A DNA stretch of 13,766 bases. It comes from JAHJSA01 sp038204345. Its GTDB lineage: Bacteria > Actinomycetota > Thermoleophilia > RBG-16-64-13. The DNA is taken from positions 1 to 13,766 of the forward strand of contig JBBRDB010000054.1 of assembly GCA_038204345.1 (NCBI GenBank), written 5' to 3'. Made by a program: the position numbers and the translations under genes. Shown piece after piece: positions 1 to 6,552 of this stretch (the first letter of the stretch is position 1; every line of letters starts with the position of its first letter). The notes beneath the pieces were generated by a model. The model was given only the letters and a program-made list of their open reading frames with translations. It was not told the origin of the DNA and ran no database searches.

Positions 1-702
1 TGCCAAGAACCACCAAGCGAGGAGCCGGTCGTGGGCGTCGGGGGCGCGCCCGCGGCTGGGGTCACACAAGTGAGCGAGCACAACGTCGGGGGCGGGCGGG
101 CCGGCGGCAAGACCGGCGGGTAGGTCGTCGGGGGCGGTCGAGCGCTCCACCTCAAGAACCGCCCGGCCGGACTCACCCGGATAGTGGGCGTCGCTTCCGG
201 CACCCAACACCTTGCCGTGACGCACCGCCAACTGTCGGGACAGCCGATCATTCCGGCGGCATAGGGACCGTCCGTTCTCCACCTCGACGATGTCTGCAAG
301 GTCGGCTGCACGCTCCAGCGCGCCGCGGCGGAGCGTGGCGTGGCGCATGGAGTCGTAGGGATGAGGCAGATAGACGACACCGCCTTGGGCACGGATGGCG
401 GCCGCGGCCTGATCGAGAGTGAGTCCGGAAGGGATATCTTCGACCAGGTAGAGTCCGATCAGCTCACCTTGCCTGGTGAGTACTTCCTGGCCGGGTATCA
501 CGCGAGGCAGTTTGGGATCAGCCGCGGACAGCCGCGCCGCTTCGAGGCCGCCGCGGACGGTGTCGTGGTCGGTGACTCCTACACAATCGATCCCCTGACG
601 CGCCGCGGCGAGCAGGAGATCGAGCGGAGACATCGCTCCGTCGTCGGAGTGATGAGTGTGGTTGTGAAGGTCGAGAACGTACCCGCGGCGTGGAACGACC
701 AC
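1..702 (-). CDS. PHP-domain metal-dependent phosphoesterase (3' end outside window)
   Basis: The reverse strand reads open from a GTG at 702 to the left edge (234 codons), so the C-terminus is missing. All PHP metal-site motifs are visible in order: DLHNHTHHSDDG near the N-terminus, GVTDHDT, PGQEV followed by GELIGLYL, YLPHPYD, VEVENGRS and GAGSDAHYPGES. The His/Asp/Glu residues are those that bind the trinuclear metal centre in this family. The nearest characterised relatives are the YciV/TrpH (RNase AM) type, which hydrolyse 3',5'-nucleoside bisphosphates or short RNA 5' ends. The substrate here cannot be read from sequence. GTG 702 is the only start codon between the upstream in-frame stop and the first motif. 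It lies two bases after the stop of the small gene at 705-905, which suggests translational coupling, since no strong Shine-Dalgarno is seen. The protein should be cytoplasmic. The family call is firm and the exact start moderate. Confidence 0.9.
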   Translation of the reverse strand, partial: MVVPRRGYVLDLHNHTHHSDDGAMSPLDLLLAAARQGIDCVGVTDHDTVRGGLEAARLSAADPKLPRVIPGQEVLTRQGELIGLYLVEDIPSGLTLDQAAAAIRAQGGVVYLPHPYDSMRHATLRRGALERAADLADIVEVENGRSLCRRNDRLSRQLAVRHGKVLGAGSDAHYPGESGRAVLEVERSTAPDDLPAGLAAGPPAPDVVLAHLCDPSRGRAPDAHDRLLAWWFLA

Positions 703-704
703 TG

Positions 705-905
705 CTACAACTCGGGAAACGTGCCCGGAGCCCGGCGCCTCCGCCGGTCGCGGAGCACACGCTGTCCCCCATGCTCAGAGTCGGTTCTGCGCTCCTCTGT
801 ACGGCGGTCGACTATCACCTCGACGCCTTCGACCCCTTCGAAGCGCTACTTGAACTCATCGAAATACTTGTCCGCGAGTTCGCGGGGAATGACATAGTAG
901 ATCAT
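705..905 (-). pseudogene. Small DRR-motif protein gene interrupted by an in-frame TAG
   Basis: On the reverse strand an ATG at 905 follows an excellent Shine-Dalgarno (AAGGGGAGAGA). It reads MIYYVIPRELADKYFDEFK, then TAG at 846-848. The same frame continues as RFEGVEGVEVIVDRRTEERR and then an Arg-rich tail ending PGTFPEL, with a second TAG at 705-707. The unbroken continuation looks like one protein of about 66 residues. Its IVDRR..ERR...RDRR motifs recur in small uncharacterised bacterial proteins, so the first TAG most simply interrupts one gene. It ends two bases before the PHP gene, and the two were probably one transcript. The cause could be a point mutation (for example from CAG, GAG or AAG), a sequencing error, or programmed amber readthrough. 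No function is known. If the TAG is real and not suppressed, only a 19-residue peptide is made, and ribosomes would stop about 145 nt before the PHP start. Confidence 0.6.
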
Positions 906-1067
906 TCTCTCCCCTTAGAAGCTTTCCGGGCGACACTGCACAGCGTTCGCTCAATGATAGTGCCAAAACGCCTCGAGCGAAAGATGGAAGGCGACCGTTG
1001 TGCCTGTGCTAGGCTGGTCGGAGGACTCCCGGATGACTACCGCGCCCGCACGCCCCCCGGAGGAGCG

Positions 1068-2249
1068 ATGGCAGAACGCGACCGTTTGAACGTCCCACGA
1101 CGCCGCCCCCTGGGCGGATATGTAAGAGTCGTCCTGACCCTGGTAGTGCTGATGGCCGTCGCGGTCGCGGTCGGCATATACGTGACCCGCGACCGCGAGC
1201 TCGTAGCCCCGGCCCTCCTGGGCATGAACCTCATGGAAGCGGAGGCGGTCGCGGAACGGAGCGGCGTAGGTCTTATCGTGGTGGACCCTGAGGATCCGGC
1301 GAGCATGGTCGCCTCGGCGGGCCCAGTCACCGTCCAGGACCCCCTTCCGGGGGCGATCATGAAGCGTGGAGACCTCATAGCTGTGTCTTTGGCCGCACCT
1401 GCAGCGGAGATCGTCGTGCCCGAGGTAGTGGGCGTGACGCGCGGGGAAGCCGAGGTGCGTCTTTCCGGGGCCGGACTGCACCTCGGTGCGCTACGGGAAG
1501 ACCTCACGGGAGCCGCCGCGCCCGGCACCATCGCGCGGCAACTCCCCCCCGCAGGATCTCTGACCGTGGCTGGTGCCGGGGTGGATGTATGGATCGCTGC
1601 CGTCGCCACGGTTTCGGCGCCCGATCTTACGAATCTGACGGAGACTGAAGCCCTTGCGGCGGCGGCGGCCGCGGACCTTTCCGTGCGTTTCCTGCCCGAG
1701 GTCACCGACGAAGTCTTGCCTGGTGTTGTCTTTAGACAGTCCCCCGGGGAGGGAGAACACGTGGCGCCGGGATCCGTCATAGTGGCGGTCCTGAACGCCG
1801 CGCAGGCTCCGGCCGGCGACGACGAGGGGACAAACGAAACGGTCACCAGCCCACCGCCGCCGATCTTCCTCACTCTGAGCCGGAGCTACCGCTTCCGGGT
1901 GCTCTACCCGACCAATCTCCCAGCAGGCCTCGTCATGCTCGTAGGACCCACGAACCCCGCACACCATGTGGGGCAAATGGGGGCGCAGGGATTCGAGGTC
2001 GCCTACACCGACCCGGCTCGGCCCGATGTGCGCCTCTCCCTACTCGAGGGCGATTGGTTCGACCCCGGGCTGGACCGCTCAACGACGGTGGACGTGAGTG
2101 GCTACGCAGCCACCCTTGGCGCCGCTGCCGATGCGACCGTCGTCGTCTGGAGTGAGAACGGCACCATGTACGCCATCTCGGCTGTCGGCTTGCAGGAACA
2201 AGAACTCCTTTCCGTTGCCCGAGGCCTCCTGCCGCTGCCGCCATCCTGA
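1068..2249 (+). CDS. Single-pass membrane protein with three PASTA repeats
   Basis: The ATG at 1068 is preceded by GGAGGAGCG, a strong Shine-Dalgarno, which fixes the start although the frame is open further upstream. The product is 393 residues. A basic cytoplasmic N-terminus (RRRPLGG) is followed by one hydrophobic segment at about 18-40 (YVRVVLTLVVLMAVAVAVGI). Three PASTA-like repeats follow at about 43-112, 113-181 and 182-250, with typical P.(V/L)xG/N...A...L.....G motifs and QxPxxG-type ends (QDPLPG, QLPPAG, QSPGEG). After an acidic/Pro linker, residues about 270-393 form a domain with YRFRVLYPTNLPAG at its start and AISAVGLQEQELLSVARGL at its end. It resembles DUF4367-type extracytoplasmic domains. 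PASTA domains in kinases and penicillin-binding proteins bind muropeptides or beta-lactams. There is no catalytic domain here, so a wall-sensing or scaffold role outside the membrane is inferred. A related kinase lies downstream. Confidence 0.85.
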   Translation: MAERDRLNVPRRRPLGGYVRVVLTLVVLMAVAVAVGIYVTRDRELVAPALLGMNLMEAEAVAERSGVGLIVVDPEDPASMVASAGPVTVQDPLPGAIMKRGDLIAVSLAAPAAEIVVPEVVGVTRGEAEVRLSGAGLHLGALREDLTGAAAPGTIARQLPPAGSLTVAGAGVDVWIAAVATVSAPDLTNLTETEALAAAAAADLSVRFLPEVTDEVLPGVVFRQSPGEGEHVAPGSVIVAVLNAAQAPAGDDEGTNETVTSPPPPIFLTLSRSYRFRVLYPTNLPAGLVMLVGPTNPAHHVGQMGAQGFEVAYTDPARPDVRLSLLEGDWFDPGLDRSTTVDVSGYAATLGAAADATVVVWSENGTMYAISAVGLQEQELLSVARGLLPLPPS

Positions 2250-2299
2250 CCGCAGGCTCGACTGTGATCCGACGCCGTCTCGATCGCCACCGGGCGACC

Positions 2300-2327
2300 G
2301 CCCCGGACACGTCCTCGTGTCCGGGGC
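2300..2327 (+). terminator. Strong hairpin after the PASTA gene (possible terminator)
   Basis: A perfect 12-bp stem (GCCCCGGACACG / CGTGTCCGGGGC) encloses a TCCT tetraloop, 51 nt after the PASTA gene stop. No T-tract follows, so it may be a non-canonical terminator, an RNA-stabilising hairpin, or both. It separates the PASTA gene from the kinase gene. That makes an independent kinase promoter plausible; TAGAAT at 2357-2362 could be a -10 box, but no convincing -35 is seen. Confidence 0.55.
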
Positions 2328-2416
2328 ACTCTCCGGATACCGCTCCCCGGCAGGAGTAGAATAAGCTCCAGCGAAAGGAAAGGTGAGCCGACCGGCTCGA
2401 GCGGTCGACCGAGCGG

Positions 2417-4192
2417 ATGCGAGGCATGGCGGATCTAGAAACACCCACGGGCAGGGAAACAGGAGAAGAGGGGGGCGAGCTCTTCGAGGGCCGCTACTTG
2501 CTGGGCCAGATGCTGGGCCGTGGGGGGTCGTGCAGCGTACAGAGGGCCTGGGATACGCGCCTCAACCGACACGTGGCAATCAAGCGCTTGGAGCCGCCTC
2601 TCAACACCGACGACCATGCCCGAGCCCGCTTCAGTCGCGAAGGCAAGGCCATTGCCCGCCTATCCCATCCCAACCTCGTCACCCTCATCGATCGCGGGTC
2701 CACCGACGACCAGGATTATCTGGTATTCGAGTACATCGAGGGCCGGTCACTGCGGGAACTCATGCGAGAGACAGGTCGACTGGACCCGCACGACGCCGGC
2801 CAGATAGCCGGGCAGATAGCCGAAGGACTAGCCCACGCTCACTCCCACGGGATCATCCACAGGGACGTCAAGCCTCACAACGTGCTGCTCGACGCCGAAG
2901 GGCGGGCCAAACTCACCGATTTCGGCATCGCCACCGCCGAAGATTGGACCCGTGTCACTCACGAGGGGTCCATCGTGGGCAGCAGCCGATACATGTCTCC
3001 TGAGCAGGTGCAGGGGCGCCCGGTCGATCAGCGCACCGACATTTACTCTCTGGGCATCGTCATGTATGAGATGCTTGCCGGAGCGCCTCCCTTCGAGGGT
3101 TCCTCGATAGCCGAGGTGGGACGGCAGCACGTGCGGGAGCGTCCTCGGCCGCTGAGCGAGATCGTCCCCGACCTGCCCGCCGGTGTGGAACGAGTGGTAC
3201 AGCGCTGCCTGGAGAAACTCCCAGAGAACCGCTTCCAGTCGGCCGACGAACTCCTGGGAGCCCTGGTGGGCGTGGACCTCTACATCCCGACCAAGGCGGC
3301 CGGGTCGATCTTCTCTGGGCTCCGGCACGGGAAGGGACATGGTGCGGCGGCCGGCGCCTGGGTGCCCCCCGCGGGCACCGAAGCGCCGGCCCCGCCGGAA
3401 GCACACCGCCGGAGTGATGGCGCGCCCGAGGAAGCCCCCACCCTGGGGGTACTCACCCGTGCGGAGATCATGAAAGGTCGGCGGGACCGGCGGCGGGGAC
3501 CCTCCGTCCGCACGGTGGCGGCGATCGTGGGCATCCTGATCATAGCCGTCGCCGGCTGGTGGCTCTTGTTCGGGCGGAGCACCGAAGCCCCGAACCTCGT
3601 GGGCGCGACACTCGACCAGGCCAGCGCTACGGCCTCCGAGGTCGGACTCAACGTCGAGGTGGTGGAACAGGTGCTCGACCTGGATCGCGCAGCCGGAACC
3701 GTCCTGGCGCAGGAACCAGCCGCGGGTGAACCCGTGAAGGGTGGGACCCTTCAGCTCACCGTGACGCGTGAACCGATCCCCGTGACGGTGACCGCCATTG
3801 ACGACTACGATCCTCAGGGTGACGAGGAAGAGCGTCCCGACCTGCTGAGCCAACTGACCGACGGCAGCGACGACACCGGTTGGCAGACCGAGCAATATCG
3901 GAGCGCCGATTTCGGCAACCTGCCCAAGAAAGGTGTGGGTGTCACCTTCAAACTCGACGCCCCGGCCAAGATGCTCGAGGTCGTGTCCCACAGCGAGGGC
4001 TGGGGCGCGGAAGTGCAGAGCCTCGCCCTGGACGGCACCACGACGGTGGTGGGGTCGCTGACCGGCCTGAAGCGGGAGGTCCTGACGTTCGAGCAGCCTC
4101 TGGACTCCGGGCGCATCTGGATCACGAAGTTGGTGCCCGGCGAAGGTGACCGCTTCGACGTACAGTTGGCCGAGATTCGCTTCTTCCGCTAG
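2417..4192 (+). CDS. PknB-like Ser/Thr protein kinase with PASTA and discoidin-like domains
   Basis: This is a 591-residue transmembrane Hanks-type kinase. Catalytic features, numbered from ATG 2417: glycine loop LGRGGSCSV (33-41), VAIK with Lys56, helix-C Glu75, catalytic loop HRDVKPHN (148-155, Asp150), DFG (168-170) and an SPEQ segment after a Thr/Ser-containing activation loop. The key residues are present, so it should be active. A low-complexity Pro/Ala juxtamembrane region leads to one membrane helix at about 366-386 and a single PASTA repeat at about 391-455 (APNLVGATLDQAS to GGTLQLTV). The C-terminal region, about 460-591, contains LTDGSDDTGWQTEQY and ends VQLAEIRFF. It resembles F5/8 type C (discoidin-like) modules. 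PknB-type kinases regulate cell-wall synthesis and division, with PASTA repeats sensing peptidoglycan fragments. ATG 2426 is an alternative start, and neither has a strong Shine-Dalgarno. The gene follows the three-PASTA protein on the same strand. Confidence 0.93.
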   Translation: MRGMADLETPTGRETGEEGGELFEGRYLLGQMLGRGGSCSVQRAWDTRLNRHVAIKRLEPPLNTDDHARARFSREGKAIARLSHPNLVTLIDRGSTDDQDYLVFEYIEGRSLRELMRETGRLDPHDAGQIAGQIAEGLAHAHSHGIIHRDVKPHNVLLDAEGRAKLTDFGIATAEDWTRVTHEGSIVGSSRYMSPEQVQGRPVDQRTDIYSLGIVMYEMLAGAPPFEGSSIAEVGRQHVRERPRPLSEIVPDLPAGVERVVQRCLEKLPENRFQSADELLGALVGVDLYIPTKAAGSIFSGLRHGKGHGAAAGAWVPPAGTEAPAPPEAHRRSDGAPEEAPTLGVLTRAEIMKGRRDRRRGPSVRTVAAIVGILIIAVAGWWLLFGRSTEAPNLVGATLDQASATASEVGLNVEVVEQVLDLDRAAGTVLAQEPAAGEPVKGGTLQLTVTREPIPVTVTAIDDYDPQGDEEERPDLLSQLTDGSDDTGWQTEQYRSADFGNLPKKGVGVTFKLDAPAKMLEVVSHSEGWGAEVQSLALDGTTTVVGSLTGLKREVLTFEQPLDSGRIWITKLVPGEGDRFDVQLAEIRFFR

Positions 4193-4215
4193 GTTACGGC
4201 TCCGCGGACCCGGCC

Positions 4216-4390
4216 GTCCTCTCCGGACTCGGCCGAGCGTCGTCGCACTCAGTTTCTTGCGGCCGGTGAAGGCCGAGACCAGCGTCGCTCCGAGGGAGAT
4301 AGCCGTCTGCAGCTTCGCTCCCTTGGCCTGCTCCTGCTCACGCTCGACCGCCTGCTCCGCCTTCCGGATGCTCTTCTCTATCCTCACTCG
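4216..4390 (-). pseudogene. C-terminal relic of a HerA/DUF853-type ATP-binding protein
   Basis: On the reverse strand, a frame from about 4384 to 4226 reads as a charged helix (RIEKSIRKAEQAVEREQEQA) followed by KLQTAISLGATLVSAFTGRK and KLSATTLGRV. This arrangement (coiled coil, KLQT.IS.GAT, small hydrophobic stretch, GRK..S..T.GR) is what I remember from the C-terminal tails of large actinobacterial HerA/DUF853-like ATPases. No start codon, ATPase domain or Walker motif accompanies it. The preceding residues in the frame look like random read-through, and the 3' side runs into the antisense of the kinase gene. I therefore call it a fragment left after deletion or rearrangement. It occupies most of the 4193-4497 gap. 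The family name comes from memory of the motif, not from a search. Confidence 0.5.
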
Positions 4391-4512
4391 GCAGGCGGCC
4401 CGCAGTGTGGGTTTCGGCGGCTGTGAAGGCCGGCCAGGCGTCTCCATCCTCCACGATTTTGCCGGTTTTGAACGCGCCGCGCAGGGAAGAATCAATTGTG
4501 GAGGCGCATACC

Positions 4513-5328
4513 TTGGATCAAGGAAGACATCCGATTCGTTTGGCCACATTCCTGGCTCCAGTCGCGCGCGTCGCGTACCAGGCCGTAGCGGAGCACCTAG
4601 AGAGGACGCTCGGTCGACCGGTGATCCTCGTCGACGGAGCCTCCTTCGGGCAGTTCGCAGACGGGAGTGTCGACGTGGGCTTCATCTGCGGCCTCCCCTA
4701 CGTGCAACTCACCCGCGAGGACCCCGCGCCGGTTGAACTGTTGGCGGCACCCGTGCTTATGGGAGCCCGCTATCACGGCGAGCCTATCTACTTCTCCGAC
4801 GTCATCGTGCGAGCGGACTCTGATTTTCGCGATTTCGCGGATCTGCGGGGTGCGTCATGGGCGTTCAATGACGTGGATTCCCACTCCGGCTACAACATCA
4901 CTCGCTACCATCTCGTCGAATTGGGCGAGACGCACGGTTTCTTCGGACGCATAGTAGAGGCGGGCGCGCACCAACGGTCGATCAATTTGGTGGCTGACGG
5001 CCTGGTGGACGCGTCGGCGATAGACTCACAGGTGCTGGCTCTCGTCCTCGGCTCCGATCCGGAACTAGCCACCCGACTCCGCGTCATCGAGGTCCTCGGC
5101 CCATCCCCCATCCAGCCCGTGGTAGCGGCCACGAGATTGCCCACCGAGCTCAAGAGAGAACTCAGCGCGGCTCTCCTTTCAATGGATGCCGATGCGCGAG
5201 CCAAAGCCGGCCTTGGCTTGGGCCTGGTGGAGCGCTTCGTCGAAGTGCAGGACTCCCACTACGATCCCATACGACGGATGCTTGAGGCCGCGGAGCAGGC
5301 CGCCTTCATGACACTCGGTGAAGAATGA
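4513..5328 (+). CDS. PhnD-like (phosphate/phosphonate-type) binding protein without signal peptide
   Basis: About 271 residues. A TTG at 4513 sits 8 nt after a perfect GGAGG (4500-4504). GTG 4498, itself preceded by AGGGAAGA, is an equally workable start and would add five residues. The fold motifs match PhnD-type periplasmic binding proteins: PIRLATFLAPVARVAYQAVA at the N-terminus, VDVGFICGLPYVQL, YFSDVIVRADSDFRDFADLRG, WAFNDVDSHSGYNITRYHL, and GAHQRSINLVADGLVDASAID. These proteins bind oxyanions such as phosphonate or phosphite for ABC import. Here there is no signal peptide or lipobox from either start, and no permease or ATPase neighbour, so the protein is probably cytoplasmic or an orphan sensor. 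The ligand is unknown. The 3' end is altered by a 17-bp duplication (5308-5341). The ATPase gene of the thiamine operon converges on it. Confidence 0.8.
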   Translation: MDQGRHPIRLATFLAPVARVAYQAVAEHLERTLGRPVILVDGASFGQFADGSVDVGFICGLPYVQLTREDPAPVELLAAPVLMGARYHGEPIYFSDVIVRADSDFRDFADLRGASWAFNDVDSHSGYNITRYHLVELGETHGFFGRIVEAGAHQRSINLVADGLVDASAIDSQVLALVLGSDPELATRLRVIEVLGPSPIQPVVAATRLPTELKRELSAALLSMDADARAKAGLGLGLVERFVEVQDSHYDPIRRMLEAAEQAAFMTLGEE

Positions 5329-5341
5329 CACTCGGTGAAGA
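5308..5341 (+). repeat. Perfect 17-bp tandem duplication across the stop codon
   Basis: ATGACACTCGGTGAAGA occurs twice back to back at 5308-5324 and 5325-5341. The TGA stop of the PhnD-like gene (5326-5328) lies in the second copy. Because 17 is not a multiple of three, removing one copy would let the frame run on as MTLGEDRAPTSG before a TAG. The duplication therefore created the present stop and trimmed a few residues. Confidence 0.9.
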
Positions 5342-5484
5342 CCGCGCGCCCACATCTGGGTAGGGGCGCACACCCGCCCACATTGCCGCCTGAGGAAGCG
5401 CGCCGCGCGAAATCGCACCCCGCCCAAGCGCAGTGCGCCCCGCCCAACCGGGACGTGTGCAGACAAGACGCCCGACCCGGCCCC

Positions 5485-6552
5485 CTACTCCCCCAGGAGC
5501 GTGACGCCTTCCGGGTCCACATCGAACCGCAACGTGTCCCCCACCCCGGGCACCATCCCCCGCCCCGCCTCCATCTCGACCTCGGAGCCGTCGGCCAATC
5601 GCGTGTGCAGCAGGTAATGCCCGCCTTTGAAGGAACGGGCTACCACAGTTCCCGAGAACGCTCCGGCGGGGTCCAGTCTGAACGATTCGGGGCGGAGTAC
5701 CAGGCGACTCAGATCTGCGCGCAGATCTGCGGGGGCGCCCGGCGCAGGTAAGGGCGCGCTGCCCGTGCCGGTTCCCGCTGCGCGAAAGGGGATGTCGCCC
5801 CACGCGACGCGCGCGATGTCACCATCGATTTGAGCGTCCACTATGACTCCGAACCCCAGGAACCGGGCCACCCACTCGCTGGCAGGGTGACGCCACACCT
5901 CTTCCGCCGGGCCGCGCTGCACCACCTTGCCGGCGCGCATCACGACGACGGAGTCAGACACGGCGAAGGCTTCTTCCTGGTCGTGGGTCACGTAGATGGC
6001 GGTTATGCCTCGTTCGCTCAAGAGCCGGCGCAGATCGACGACCAGCCGCTCTCTCAAGCTCCGGTCGAGGGAGCCGAGCGGCTCATCGAGCATGAGCATG
6101 CGCGGAGCGGGAGCGAGCGCACGTGCCAGCGCCACCCGTTGCTGCTCACCGCCGGACAGTTGGCCCACGGAGCGCGGTCCATAACCTTCGAGACCCACCC
6201 ATTCCAACACCTCGGCAACGCGGGCCGCGACCGCCTGCGCGGGTCTGCGTTCCATCCGCAATCCGAAAGCGACATTGCCGAAGACCGACTTGTGGGGGAA
6301 CAGAGCGTACTCCTGGAACATCAGCCCAAACCCCCGCTCGTGGGGCGGCACGCCGTTCAAGGCTCGGTCGTCCCAGTAGACGCCTCCCCGGGCCGCCGGT
6401 TCAAGACCCGCCACCGCCCGCAGCAACGTGGTCTTCCCGCAGCCGCTCGGACCCAACACGGCAACCACCTGCCCGTCGGGCACCTCGAGATAGAGATCAT
6501 CGAGAACGGTAGTGGAGCCGTAACGGACGGTCAGACCCTCCACTCGCAGCAT
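5485..6552 (-). CDS. thiQ: ABC transporter ATPase of thiamine operon, with TOBE-like C-terminus
   Basis: The product is 355 residues. Nucleotide-binding motifs are complete: Walker A GPSGCGKTT (34-42), Q-loop Gln80, signature LSGGEQQR (132-139), Walker B MLMLDEP (152-158) and switch His190 in VTHDQEEA. The family is the sugar/iron/polyamine-type importers. Residues after about 240 form a TOBE-like extension (LVLRPESFRLDP ... GTVVARSFKGGHYLLH), so it is longer than the roughly 230-residue enterobacterial ThiQ and closer to FbpC/PotA architecture. It is the last gene of the riboswitch-controlled operon. Its ATG (6552) overlaps the permease stop by one base (TGATG), implying coupled translation. 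It powers thiamine import at the inner face of the membrane. The substrate is assigned from operon context. A perfect 20-bp palindrome (5710-5729) lies within the coding sequence. Confidence 0.88.
   Translation of the reverse strand: MLRVEGLTVRYGSTTVLDDLYLEVPDGQVVAVLGPSGCGKTTLLRAVAGLEPAARGGVYWDDRALNGVPPHERGFGLMFQEYALFPHKSVFGNVAFGLRMERRPAQAVAARVAEVLEWVGLEGYGPRSVGQLSGGEQQRVALARALAPAPRMLMLDEPLGSLDRSLRERLVVDLRRLLSERGITAIYVTHDQEEAFAVSDSVVVMRAGKVVQRGPAEEVWRHPASEWVARFLGFGVIVDAQIDGDIARVAWGDIPFRAAGTGTGSAPLPAPGAPADLRADLSRLVLRPESFRLDPAGAFSGTVVARSFKGGHYLLHTRLADGSEVEMEAGRGMVPGVGDTLRFDVDPEGVTLLGE

Noticed and set aside
340..897. Plus-strand open frame of 185 codons
   Set aside because: It is antisense to the PHP phosphoesterase, whose metal-binding motifs are complete on the reverse strand.
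690..1067. Upstream extension of the PASTA protein frame
   Set aside because: It is antisense to the small DRR gene and the PHP start. The strong Shine-Dalgarno and membrane-protein N-terminus place the start at ATG 1068.
2828..4549. Long 573-codon reverse-strand open frame
   Set aside because: Most of it is antisense to the kinase gene, whose motifs are unambiguous. Only the segment at 4226-4384 shows independent protein-like character, and it is reported as a relic.
5361..5460. GC-box-like repeats (CGCCCCGCCCAA type) between the convergent genes
   Set aside because: Two imperfect short copies only. No clear terminator hairpin or protein site can be supported in this GC-rich gap.
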